Source: an uncultured Clostridium sp.
GTDB taxonomy: Bacteria > Bacillota > Clostridia > TANB77 > CAG-508
Length of the DNA stretch: 41,590 bases
Direction: 5' to 3'
NCBI GenBank assembly: GCA_947384775.1
Contig: CANDIF010000013.1
Location: 1-41,590 of the forward strand
Part shown: positions 7,822 through 16,770 of the stretch, piece by piece
How positions within the stretch are numbered: the first letter of the stretch is position 1
Layout of the letters: each line of letters begins with the position of its first letter
Notes under the pieces: model-generated
What the model was told of the DNA's origin: nothing
Databases searched by the model: none
What the model saw: only the letters and a program-made list of their open reading frames with translations
Made by a program: the position numbers and the translations under genes

Positions 7822-10800
7822 ATGAAGAAGATAAGAGTATCACTAATTGCAACAATTATTATTTTAATTTTGATTGGTCTAACGAATATGACATATGCAG
7901 CATCAACTATGGATTTAAACATAACAGATACAAGACCATTTACAAATTCAAAATTCACAATAACAGTAGGAGGAGCAGGAATACAAAAAGATGCATCAGT
8001 ATTCAAAGTTCTTAGAAGAAATGGCGGAGCTTTTGTAACAGACGATACATTCGCATTATATTGTTTAAGAAGTGGATTAGGATTTGGAGATATTGATTCA
8101 TTAGGATTGTATGGAACACATGATGTAACATATACAGAATATGGAGATATGAATCAAGAAGCCGATAAAATAATAGAATATTATAAAAATACAATAGGGT
8201 ATACAGGAATAGATACAGATAACTCATACAATGCAATGTTATGGATTATAGACAACATGTATGTTCCAGAAAATCCTGATATGGATAGAGAAAAATTTTT
8301 AAAACAAGTTGGAATGGACGGAGCAACATTATCAGACGATGAGATAGAAGTTATACAACAAGCAGCATTATGGTATTTTGCAAACTTTGATACAAACGGA
8401 CAAGAATATTCATTATCATTAGCAGATACAGTAGACTTAGGAAACTTCTTAAAGAAAAATGGAGCATCATATGATACAAGCTATGCTGATTGGAACCAAG
8501 TAAATACACTATATAAGTATTTTATAAATGGAGCAAAAGCAAATGCAGCACAATATGGAAATGCAAATATAAGAAAAGTAAATGTAGGATTAAAGAGAGT
8601 AGAAATAAATAAAACAAACCCATTAACAATAACAGTAGACACAAATGGAGACTATGTAATAGGACCAGTAAATATTAACAAAACAAATACAGTAAATGAT
8701 TTTGACTTAGAAATAAAAATAAAAGATGCATTAGGAATTGAAATACCAGAAAAAGATCCATCAAGCAATGTCCCAATTTTATTCAATATGACAGATACAC
8801 AATTAAAAATGGATGACCTTGTGAATAATGGAGATGTATATATAAAAATACCAGCTATATGGGATCAAGGATATGACTTATCAGAAATCACAATAGAAAC
8901 AACAGTAACATACTTTGAAACTAAAGCAAGTTTATGGGTAGCATCAGCAGAAGAACAACCAATATTAAAAGTAGAAAAAGAGAAAAAAGTAGAAACAGAT
9001 AGAATAACAACAAAAAGAATAACAGGAGATTTACTATTAAAAATAAATAAAACAGACAAAGATGGAAACTTATTAGTAGGAGCAAGTTTTAGAATAATAG
9101 ATGAAACAAATGGACGTACACAATTATCAATAACAGATAATGGAGATGGAACATTTCAAACACCAAGTATGCTAATAAATACAGAAGGACAAACATTTAT
9201 ATTTGAAATAGAAGAAACAAGAATTCCATCAGGATATGCAGGACTAGATGCACCATTTAAAATAAAAGTAACAACAAAATTAAATGCAACTGGAACAAAA
9301 TATATAATAGATGATGTAAAAATAGTAGACTCAACAGGAGCACCAGTTGTAGTTCCAGGAGTACAAATAGGAAGCTTTGTGGCAGACACAGGTGTAATTA
9401 CAATAGTAGTACAAAATGATAAAAGTAAGGAATTTGATTTAGCATTAAGAAAATACATAACAAAAATAAATGGAAAAGCTCTAACAGGAGCAGATGATAG
9501 AACACCAAAAGTTGATACAAGCAAATTAAACACAGTAGATGCATCAGGAAATAAAATAACAACATCAAAATACACACACTCAAAAACACCAATAGTAGTA
9601 AAACAAGGAGATATAGTTACATATAAAATAAGAATCTACAACGAAGGTGAATTAGATGGTTATGCAACAGAAGTAGCCGACTACATACCAGAAGGATTAG
9701 GCTATTTAATGAATCATAAAACAAATACAGATAACTTATGGCACCCAGTAGTAGATGGAACAAATCAAACAATGAAGTTAGTAGGAGAAGATGGTCTATA
9801 TAGAAATGAAGCAGACATCAAAAACTTAACAACGGGAGATTTCTTTGGATTAACATCTCTAAATGATGTAGAAATATTAAAAGGAAAAGCAAAAATATAC
9901 TCAACAGCATTAGAAAACTCAAAAATAAAAGCATATAATAAAGAAACAACATCAGCAGATATAGATGCAGCAGATACATGGCAACAATCAACAAATGGAA
10001 CAGATGGACTATATTATAGAGAAGTAGAAGTAACATGTATAGTACTTGCAGAAAATTCATATGAAGGAATTTTAAGAAATATTGCTGAAATAGAAAAAGA
10101 CAAAGCATTAGACAAATCAGGAAATGAAGTAATAGTAAGCGATAGAGACTCAGAACCAGGAAATGTAGATACAGGTAACTACAATCCACCAGCAGACAAC
10201 AGCTCATATCAACAAGATGATGATGATTATGAACCATTAATATTAAGACATTTCGACTTAGCATTAAGAAAATTCATAACAGGTGTAAACGATGATGCAG
10301 TAACAACAAGAATACCACAACCAGTACCAGATACAGAGAAAAAGATAAAATATGAGCATGACAAAACACCAGTGTTTGTAGCAAATAGTGATATAGTTAC
10401 ATATACAATAAGAGTATATAATGAAGGAACAGTATTAGGTTATGCAACAGAAATATCAGATGATATTCCAGATGGATTAGAATTCCTTCCAAACAATGAT
10501 ATAAACAAACAAAACGAATGGAAAATGTATGATATAACAGGACAAGAAACAACAAATGCAAGTGAAGCAGTAGAAATAAGAACAAGAAAGTTAGAAAATT
10601 CACTATTAAATCCATATGATTCAAATAGACCAATAAGCACAACAAATCCATTTAACCCAGACTATGCAGAAGTACAAGTAGCATTCCAAGTAGTAGAAAA
10701 AAACATCACATCAGAAGACAGAATAATCACCAATAAAGCACAAATTACAGAGGATAAAGCAGTAGATGAAGATGGAAATGAAATTGATATAGATGATGAT

Positions 10801-11505
10801 GACTCAATTCCAAACGAATGGAATGAAGGAGAAGACGATCAAGATACAGAAAAACTATATGTAAAGAAATTCGACTTAGCACTATTAAAATGGGTAACAC
10901 AAACAATAGTAACAGTAGATGGAAACACAACAACAACAGACACAGGATTCACACCATATGATGATCCAGAACCAGTAGCAAAAGTAGTAATAGACAAGAA
11001 GAAAATAAATAAAACAACAGTAAAATTTGTATATAACATAATGATTATAAATCAAGGCGAAATAGCAGGATATGCAACAGAAATAACAGACTATATTCCA
11101 GCAGGACTAGAATTTGTTCAGGAAGACAATCCACAATGGACACTAGAAGAAGGTGGGAAAATAACAACAAGAGAGTTAGAAGGAACTTTATTACAACCAG
11201 GAGAAACAGCAACAGTTTCAGTAACATTTACCTGGATAAATGGTTCAGAAAACTTAGGAACAAAAACAAACATAGCAGAAATTAGTGAAGACTATAACGA
11301 ACATGGTTCACCAGATATAGACTCAACACCAGATAATGTTAAACCAGATGGATATGAAGAACAACAAGAAGACGATGATGACAGAGCATTAGTAATATTA
11401 GAATTAAAAACAGGTGGAGAAACATCATATATATGGTTAGTATTAGTAGTATTAACAATAATAACAGGTGGAATAATCGCCATAAAAAAATATGTATTAG
11501 AATAA
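7822..11505 (+). CDS. Thioester-domain surface adhesin with SpaA and DUF11-like repeats
   Basis: The 1227-aa secreted protein starts with a signal peptide ending near TYAAS. A TQXA-type thioester domain (about 45-245) has C81 in the context LYCLRSG and Q180 in QQAALW; in this family such a Cys-Gln pair forms an internal thioester for covalent binding to host targets. A SpaA/CnaB-like domain (about 400-500, GDLLLKINKTDKDG) follows. Three long repeats begin at about 537, 808 and 1015 with FDLALRK(Y/F)I or FDLALLKWV. Each holds a DUF11/TIGR01451-like core, such as VTYKIRIYNEGELDGYATE and YIPEGLGY. Acidic DDDD linkers separate them. The C terminus LELKTGGE, a hydrophobic helix, then KK resembles a sortase signal, but with LKTG in place of LPXTG. 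Two promoters and a leader precede it and a terminator follows. Confidence 0.88.
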   Translation: MKKIRVSLIATIIILILIGLTNMTYAASTMDLNITDTRPFTNSKFTITVGGAGIQKDASVFKVLRRNGGAFVTDDTFALYCLRSGLGFGDIDSLGLYGTHDVTYTEYGDMNQEADKIIEYYKNTIGYTGIDTDNSYNAMLWIIDNMYVPENPDMDREKFLKQVGMDGATLSDDEIEVIQQAALWYFANFDTNGQEYSLSLADTVDLGNFLKKNGASYDTSYADWNQVNTLYKYFINGAKANAAQYGNANIRKVNVGLKRVEINKTNPLTITVDTNGDYVIGPVNINKTNTVNDFDLEIKIKDALGIEIPEKDPSSNVPILFNMTDTQLKMDDLVNNGDVYIKIPAIWDQGYDLSEITIETTVTYFETKASLWVASAEEQPILKVEKEKKVETDRITTKRITGDLLLKINKTDKDGNLLVGASFRIIDETNGRTQLSITDNGDGTFQTPSMLINTEGQTFIFEIEETRIPSGYAGLDAPFKIKVTTKLNATGTKYIIDDVKIVDSTGAPVVVPGVQIGSFVADTGVITIVVQNDKSKEFDLALRKYITKINGKALTGADDRTPKVDTSKLNTVDASGNKITTSKYTHSKTPIVVKQGDIVTYKIRIYNEGELDGYATEVADYIPEGLGYLMNHKTNTDNLWHPVVDGTNQTMKLVGEDGLYRNEADIKNLTTGDFFGLTSLNDVEILKGKAKIYSTALENSKIKAYNKETTSADIDAADTWQQSTNGTDGLYYREVEVTCIVLAENSYEGILRNIAEIEKDKALDKSGNEVIVSDRDSEPGNVDTGNYNPPADNSSYQQDDDDYEPLILRHFDLALRKFITGVNDDAVTTRIPQPVPDTEKKIKYEHDKTPVFVANSDIVTYTIRVYNEGTVLGYATEISDDIPDGLEFLPNNDINKQNEWKMYDITGQETTNASEAVEIRTRKLENSLLNPYDSNRPISTTNPFNPDYAEVQVAFQVVEKNITSEDRIITNKAQITEDKAVDEDGNEIDIDDDDSIPNEWNEGEDDQDTEKLYVKKFDLALLKWVTQTIVTVDGNTTTTDTGFTPYDDPEPVAKVVIDKKKINKTTVKFVYNIMIINQGEIAGYATEITDYIPAGLEFVQEDNPQWTLEEGGKITTRELEGTLLQPGETATVSVTFTWINGSENLGTKTNIAEISEDYNEHGSPDIDSTPDNVKPDGYEEQQEDDDDRALVILELKTGGETSYIWLVLVVLTIITGGIIAIKKYVLE

Positions 11506-11510
11506 TCTAA

Positions 11511-11543
11511 CTAAAAAGAGTTTTCGAAAGAAAACTCTTTTTG
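11511..11543 (+). terminator. Terminator of the adhesin gene
   Basis: AAAAAGAGTTTT and AAAACTCTTTTT pair around CGAAAG, followed by TGTGT. It is just downstream of the adhesin stop. Confidence 0.9.
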
Positions 11544-11564
11544 TGTATAAATTTAATATAAATA

Positions 11565-11593
11565 TTGTAATTGTAAGCAAAATGGTATATAAT
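11565..11593 (+). promoter_or_regulatory. Promoter of pta
   Basis: TTGTAA (11565-11570) and TATAAT (11588-11593) are 17 bases apart. The start codon is 27 bases past the -10. Confidence 0.6.
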
Positions 11594-11619
11594 TATAGAG
11601 TTTGAAAAGGGAGGTAAGC

Positions 11620-12615
11620 ATGAGTTTTATTGATGAAATAAAGAAACAAGCAAAAACAGTGATAAAAACAATAGTTTTGCCAGAGGCGACTGATGTAAGA
11701 ACGCTAGAAGCAACAGATAAGATTATTAAAGAAGGGTTTGCAAAAATAGTATTAATAGGAAACAAAGAAGAAATAATCAAGCTAGCTAATGAAAACAATT
11801 TTAATATTTCAAATGCAAATATAGTAGAACCATTAACATCAGATAAATACGAAGAATATGCAGAAAGCCTTTATGAATTAAGAAAAGCAAAAGGAATGAC
11901 AATAGAACAAGCAAAAGAACTTTTAAAAGATCCAGTGTATTTTGGAATGATGATGGTAAAAAAAGAAGAAGCAGATGGATTAGTATCAGGAGCTGCACAC
12001 TCAACAGCAGATACATTAAGACCAGCACTTCAAATATTAAAAACAAAACCAGGAACTAAGATAGTATCAACATTTAATGTGTTAGTGCTTCCTCACAAAG
12101 AATATGGAGAAGATGGAGTTTTAATGTTTGCAGATTGTGGATTAAATCCAAAACCAAATAGTGATGAATTATCAGAAATAGCTATATCTTCAGCAGAAAG
12201 CTTTAAAGCAATAATAAAAAAAGAACCCAAAGTAGCAATGCTATCATTTTCAACATATGGAAGTGCAAAAGCAGAAGACGTAGAAAAAGTACAAGAAGCA
12301 ACAAAACTTGCAAAAGAAAAAGCACCAGAATTATTGATAGATGGAGAAATGCAATTAGATGCGGCACTAGTACCAACAGTTGCAGCTAGCAAAGCACCAG
12401 GAAGCAACGTTGCAGGAAAAGCAAACATATTAGTGTTTCCAGATTTAAACGCAGGAAATATAGGATATAAATTAACAGAAAGATTAGCAAAAGCAGAAGC
12501 ATATGGTCCAATATGCCAAGGAATAGCAAAACCAGTAAATGACTTATCAAGAGGATGCAAAGCAGATGACATAGTAGGAGCAGTAGCAATAACATGTTTG
12601 CAAGCAATCCAATAA
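11620..12615 (+). CDS. pta: Phosphate acetyltransferase
   Basis: The 331-aa enzyme converts acetyl-CoA and phosphate to acetyl phosphate, which AckA at 12781 uses to make ATP and acetate. Family motifs include LPEATDVRTLEA near the N terminus, DGLVSGAAHSTADTLRPALQ (about 125-145) and the C-terminal NDLSRGC. I chose ATG 11620 because it is preceded by GGGAGGTAAGC. The longer reading from TTG 11602 runs through that ribosome-binding site. A palindromic repeat separates pta from ackA. Confidence 0.96.
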   Translation: MSFIDEIKKQAKTVIKTIVLPEATDVRTLEATDKIIKEGFAKIVLIGNKEEIIKLANENNFNISNANIVEPLTSDKYEEYAESLYELRKAKGMTIEQAKELLKDPVYFGMMMVKKEEADGLVSGAAHSTADTLRPALQILKTKPGTKIVSTFNVLVLPHKEYGEDGVLMFADCGLNPKPNSDELSEIAISSAESFKAIIKKEPKVAMLSFSTYGSAKAEDVEKVQEATKLAKEKAPELLIDGEMQLDAALVPTVAASKAPGSNVAGKANILVFPDLNAGNIGYKLTERLAKAEAYGPICQGIAKPVNDLSRGCKADDIVGAVAITCLQAIQ

Positions 12616-12653
12616 AAGAAAAATGATTGGATAAATTAATAATAAATATAAAG

Positions 12654-12738
12654 TAGCTCCACATAGATGTTTTAATTTATTTGTGCATGTTTTAACAAAA
12701 CAAAAAATTAAAGCATCCGGCAAGATGGAGCAGACTTA
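12654..12738. repeat. Palindromic intergenic element, family A copy 1
   Basis: The element begins AGCTCCACATAGATG and ends GCATCCGGCAAGATGGAGCA. Its terminal arms pair (GCTCCA with TGGAGC), and inner arms TTTTAATTT and AAATTAAA pair as well. It lies between pta and ackA. The arms match copies at 16658, 33369 and 36523. Confidence 0.8.
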
Positions 12739-12780
12739 CATAAATAAAAAATATTTATATGAAAAAGGAGAGAAAGAAAA

Positions 12781-13980
12781 ATGAAAATATTAGTAGTAAA
12801 CTGTGGAAGTTCATCATTAAAATACCAATTAATTAATATGGACAACAACGATGTATTAGCATCAGGAAAATGTGATAGAATAGGTGTAGAATCTATAGAG
12901 AGTCCATTTATAGAATACAAAAGCAATGGTCAAAAACTAAGAGAAGAATTACCATTACCAAATCATACAGTGGCATTTGAAGCAATAATGAAATACTTGT
13001 TAGACGAAAAAGTAGGAGCAATAAAAGATGTAAGTGAAATAGATGCAATAGGACATAGAATAGTACATGGCGGACCAAACTTCACAAAATCAGTATTAGT
13101 AACAGACGAAGTTATGAAAGAATATAACACATCAATAGAATATGCACCATTACATAACCCAGCACATTTACAAGGAATAAATGCATGTATGAAATTAATG
13201 CCAAGTGTACCAGAAGTATTAGTATTTGATACAGCATTCCATACTACAATACCAGAATATGCAGCAAGATATGCAATACCAGATGAATATTATGAAAAAT
13301 ATGCAATAAAAAGATATGGAGCACATGGAAGCTCACATAAATTCATAGCAGAAGAAGCAGCAAAACAATTAGGAAAGAATAAAGAAGATATAAATATCAT
13401 ATCATGCCACTTAGGAAATGGATCAAGCATAGCAGCAATAAAGGCAGGAGTATGTGTTGATACAACAATGGGCTTAACACCACTTGAAGGATTAATGATG
13501 GGAACAAGATCAGGAGACTTAGATCCAGCAGTATTAGAATTCGTAATGAAAAAAGAAAATTTAAGCATAGATGAAATGATGACAGTATTAAACAAGAAGT
13601 CAGGACTATTAGGAATATCAACAACAACAGGAGATATTAGAGACTTAAAAGGACTAATAGAAAAAGGAGACGAAAAAGCTAAGCTTGCAATTGATATGTT
13701 TGCATATAGAGTAAAAAAATACATAGGAGCATACATGGCAGTATTAGGAAAAGTAGATGCAATTATTTTTGAAGGTGGTATTGGAGAACACAATCCAGAT
13801 GTACTAAATAAATGTGTAGAAGGATTAGAACCATTAGGAATAGTATTTGATAGCTCTCACAATGATGATGAAAATTATTCAGGAGTAATTAGTAAACCAG
13901 AATCAAAAATAAAAATGATAGTTATACAAACAAACGAAGAATTAGAAATAGCTAGAGAAACAATGAAACTAGTAAAGTAG
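12781..13980 (+). CDS. ackA: Acetate kinase
   Basis: The 399-aa protein has the acetate kinase signatures in order: VNCGSSSLKYQL (residues 5-16), GHRIVHGG, VFDTAFHTTIP, KRYGAHGSSH, CHLGNGSSI, TPLEGLMMGTRSGD and FEGGIGEHNP. It transfers phosphate from acetyl phosphate to ADP, giving acetate and ATP. AAAGGAGAG precedes ATG 12781. Its own upstream gap of 165 bases holds repeat A1 and no clear promoter, so readthrough from pta is likely. Confidence 0.97.
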   Translation: MKILVVNCGSSSLKYQLINMDNNDVLASGKCDRIGVESIESPFIEYKSNGQKLREELPLPNHTVAFEAIMKYLLDEKVGAIKDVSEIDAIGHRIVHGGPNFTKSVLVTDEVMKEYNTSIEYAPLHNPAHLQGINACMKLMPSVPEVLVFDTAFHTTIPEYAARYAIPDEYYEKYAIKRYGAHGSSHKFIAEEAAKQLGKNKEDINIISCHLGNGSSIAAIKAGVCVDTTMGLTPLEGLMMGTRSGDLDPAVLEFVMKKENLSIDEMMTVLNKKSGLLGISTTTGDIRDLKGLIEKGDEKAKLAIDMFAYRVKKYIGAYMAVLGKVDAIIFEGGIGEHNPDVLNKCVEGLEPLGIVFDSSHNDDENYSGVISKPESKIKMIVIQTNEELEIARETMKLVK

Positions 13981-13991
13981 TAAAAGATAAA

Positions 13992-14020
13992 TAGAGGTTA
14001 GAAAACTAACCTCTAATTTC
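13992..14020 (+). terminator. Terminator after ackA
   Basis: TAGAGGTTA and TAACCTCTA pair around GAAAAC and are followed by ATTTCTT. Confidence 0.75.
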
Positions 14021-14042
14021 TTAAGTAGGAGAAGATAAATAG

Positions 14043-14684
14043 ATGGATACACTTATTGTTACAGGTGGGGAAATAAGTAGAAATTTTGTAAAAAAGCACC
14101 TAAAATATAGTAAATATGATATAATAATAGCTGTAGATAAGGGATTAGAAATATTAGACATACTAAATATTAAGCCAAATTACATAGTTGGAGACTTTGA
14201 TTCTATAGATAGAAATGTATTAAAAAAGTATGAAAAAACTAATATAAACATAATAAAATTAAATCCAGAGAAAGACCTAACAGATACTCACTCAGCAATA
14301 AATTTGGCTATTGAAATAAAAAGTGAAAATATAACTATTTTAGGTGCAATAGGAACGAGATTAGATCATACAATAGCTAACATACATACTTTAAAGATAG
14401 CCACAGACAAAAACGTTAATATAAAAATAGTGAATGAAACAAATGAAATAACATTAATAGAACATAATGTGAAATTATACAAAGACAAGAAATATAAATA
14501 TATATCTCTAATTCCACTAACAACGGTAGTAGAAAATGTAACTCTAAAAGGACTTAAATACCCTTTAGAAAATAGAACATTATATATAGGTGATAGTTTA
14601 GGAATAAGCAATGAGCAATTGCAAGAGCAAGCAGAGATACAATTAGGAAAAGGAATATTAATACTTATAAAGTCAAAAGATTAG
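14043..14684 (+). CDS. thiN: Thiamine pyrophosphokinase
   Basis: The 213-aa product matches the thiamine pyrophosphokinase fold. Motifs are AVDKGLEILD, VGDFDSID (residues 57-64), NPEKDLTDTHSAI and GAIGTRLDHTIANIH, then a C-terminal beta-rich half with YISLIPLT and LKYPLENRTL. It makes thiamine diphosphate from thiamine and ATP. AGGAG lies upstream of ATG 14043. The gene leads a short run, thiN-rnc-radical SAM, with gaps of 18 and 11 bases. Confidence 0.9.
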   Translation: MDTLIVTGGEISRNFVKKHLKYSKYDIIIAVDKGLEILDILNIKPNYIVGDFDSIDRNVLKKYEKTNINIIKLNPEKDLTDTHSAINLAIEIKSENITILGAIGTRLDHTIANIHTLKIATDKNVNIKIVNETNEITLIEHNVKLYKDKKYKYISLIPLTTVVENVTLKGLKYPLENRTLYIGDSLGISNEQLQEQAEIQLGKGILILIKSKD

Positions 14685-14702
14685 AAAGGGCAGGAGCAAT
14701 AT

Positions 14703-15374
14703 ATGAATCTAGAAGAATTTCAAGAAGAAATAGGATATAAATTTAAAAACATTAATTTATTACAAACTGCACTCACGCATACATCATATGCAAATGAAAA
14801 CAAGAAAGAAAGTAATGAAAAACTAGAATTTTTAGGAGATGCAATATTAGAATTTATTGTTAGCAACTATTTATTTAGAAATTATCATCAATTAAAAGAA
14901 GGAACAATGACAAAAGTAAGAGCAACAGTAGTATGTGAAAAAAGCTTATATCAAGTTGCATTGAAATATAACTTTGGAGACATGTTATATTTAGGAAAAA
15001 GTGAGAAAAAAAGTGGTGGAAATCAAAAAGCAGCAATATTGGCAGATAGTGTAGAAGCTGTAATTGCGGCAATATATGAAGATGGGGGACTAAACCAAGC
15101 AGAAAAATTTATTTTAAATAATTTAAAAGTAGCAATAGAACAAGAAAGCAAAAATGCAGGAGAAAAAGATTACAAAACAGTATTGCAAGAAGAACTACAA
15201 AAAAATGGAAGTGTAGATATAAAATATGTAATAATTAGTGAAAAAGGTCCAGATCATGATAAAAGTTTTATAGCAGAAGTTAGACTAAATGATAAATGTT
15301 TAGCACGAGGAGTAGGAAAAACGAAAAAAGAAGCAGAAATGCAAGCAGCAAAACAAGCATTAGAAAATATATAA
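14703..15374 (+). CDS. rnc: Ribonuclease III
   Basis: The 223-aa enzyme has the RNase III domain (about 1-150) with the signature NEKLEFLGDAILEFIV and the second acidic site in ADSVEAVIAAIYEDGG. A C-terminal double-stranded RNA-binding domain (about 155-222) ends in GKTKKEAEMQAAKQALENI. It processes rRNA and mRNA duplexes. GGAGC lies before ATG 14703. Its stop overlaps the upstream sequence of the radical SAM gene. Confidence 0.95.
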   Translation: MNLEEFQEEIGYKFKNINLLQTALTHTSYANENKKESNEKLEFLGDAILEFIVSNYLFRNYHQLKEGTMTKVRATVVCEKSLYQVALKYNFGDMLYLGKSEKKSGGNQKAAILADSVEAVIAAIYEDGGLNQAEKFILNNLKVAIEQESKNAGEKDYKTVLQEELQKNGSVDIKYVIISEKGPDHDKSFIAEVRLNDKCLARGVGKTKKEAEMQAAKQALENI

Positions 15375-15385
15375 TGGAGGAAAGA

Positions 15386-16441
15386 ATGTCAAAACAATAT
15401 ATTATACCAATATTTGTACCACATTTAGGATGTCCAAATGACTGTACATTTTGCAATCAAAAAAGTATAAGTGGACAAATGAAACAAATAACAGAAGAAG
15501 AGGTAGATAAAACAATACAAGACTTTTTAAAAAGCTTTAAAGATAAAGATACATATAAAGAAATTGCTTTTTTTGGAGGAAGTTTTACAGGAATTGATAT
15601 GAAGCTTCAAGAAAAGTTACTTAGAATTGCATATAGATATGTAAAAAATGGTAAAGTAGATGGAATAAGAGTATCAACCAGACCAGACTATATAGATAAA
15701 GAAAAGTTAAAGTTATTAAAGAAATATGGAGTAAAGACAATAGAATTAGGAGTACAATCAACAAATGACTATATTTTGAAAAAATGTAAAAGAGGTCATA
15801 CCTATAAAGATGTAGTAAAAGCTTCAAAATTAATAAGACGAAACCATTTTAAATTAGGACACCAAATGATGATTGGACTTCCAGAAAGTACATGGCTAGA
15901 CGAATTAAACACAGCAAGGGATTTAGTAAAACTAAAACCAAAAATGGTAAGACTATATCCAGTGCTTGTAATAAAAAACACGGAACTTGCAAGAGAATAT
16001 TTAAAAAGGGAATATGAGCCAATAACATTAATTCAGGCAGTAGAAAGATGTAAAGAATTATCTAATTATTTTGAAAGTAAAAAAGTAAAAGTAATAAGAG
16101 TAGGATTACAAAATACAGATATAATATCAAATCCAAAAAATATTCAAAGTGAAGTAATTGCAGGGCCATACCATGAAGCATTTGGACAACTTGTAGATGA
16201 TAGCATTTGGTATGATAAAATTTTAGATGTTATAAAGAAAATAAACACAAAAGTAGCAGAAATAGAAATAGAAGTAAACCCACAAGATGCAAATAATGTA
16301 ATAGGACATAAGAAAGAAAATTTAGGCAAGATGAAGGAACTTTACGAAGTAGAAGTAAAGGTAAAACAGAATTTAAGTGTAAAACCAGGAAAGTTTAATT
16401 TAAAGATTCTAAAAACATATAAGGATTTTTTAGATGACTAA
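15386..16441 (+). CDS. Radical SAM protein, Elp3-like
   Basis: The 351-aa protein starts MSKQYIIPIFVPHLGCPN and carries the radical SAM cluster motif C16-X3-C20-X2-C23. Other motifs are FFGGSFTGI, RVSTRPDYI, ELGVQSTND and HQMMIGLPEST, plus a C-terminal domain typical of Elp3-like radical SAM proteins. There is no acetyltransferase domain, so it is the short Elp3-like type found in many Clostridia; the substrate is not known. I chose ATG 15386 because GGAGG lies five bases upstream. A reading that starts at 15296 is an out-of-frame extension into rnc. Confidence 0.85.
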   Translation: MSKQYIIPIFVPHLGCPNDCTFCNQKSISGQMKQITEEEVDKTIQDFLKSFKDKDTYKEIAFFGGSFTGIDMKLQEKLLRIAYRYVKNGKVDGIRVSTRPDYIDKEKLKLLKKYGVKTIELGVQSTNDYILKKCKRGHTYKDVVKASKLIRRNHFKLGHQMMIGLPESTWLDELNTARDLVKLKPKMVRLYPVLVIKNTELAREYLKREYEPITLIQAVERCKELSNYFESKKVKVIRVGLQNTDIISNPKNIQSEVIAGPYHEAFGQLVDDSIWYDKILDVIKKINTKVAEIEIEVNPQDANNVIGHKKENLGKMKELYEVEVKVKQNLSVKPGKFNLKILKTYKDFLDD

Positions 16442-16460
16442 TTAATTTGAATAATATAGA

Positions 16461-16645
16461 CAAATCATTATGAATTATTATCAAACTCCGTTCTCCATCC
16501 GCTTTAAGTGAAGAAGGTGCCATGAGTGTATTAGTCCGATAATTAGTTTGGAATAAAGCAAATCGCTTCGGCAAAAATGCTACGCATTTATGTTGCCTTG
16601 AAGCGTTAGTTCCCGAACTCGTTTTCGAATAATTATAATGATTTG
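16461..16645. other. Structured ~185-nt intergenic element (ncRNA or MITE candidate)
   Basis: The ends CAAATCATTATGAATTATT (16461-16479) and AATAATTATAATGATTTG (16628-16645) pair almost completely. Inside is a clear compound hairpin: CGCTTC/GAAGCG, GGCAA/TTGCC and AAATGC/GCATTT around TAC (16564-16605). The interior is richer in G and C than its surroundings and has no ORF. It could be a non-coding RNA with a long closing stem, or a small inverted-repeat mobile element. I do not recognise the family. Confidence 0.5.
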
Positions 16646-16657
16646 CTTATACAAAAA

Positions 16658-16745
16658 TAGCTCCACATGGATGTTCATTTTTGAAATTTTAAGCAACTGC
16701 ATTAAAATTTTAAAAATGAACATCCAGCAAGATGGAGCAGACTTA
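16658..16745. repeat. Palindromic intergenic element, family A copy 2
   Basis: This is the best copy. TAGCTCCACATGGATGTTCA at the left pairs with TGAACATCCAGCAAGATGGAGC at its right end, enclosing a second palindrome GAAATTTTAA...TTAAAATTT. It lies between the radical SAM gene and tsaC, right after the structured element. Confidence 0.85.
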
Positions 16746-16770
16746 GAGAAAAATAGAAGGAAATGAAAAA

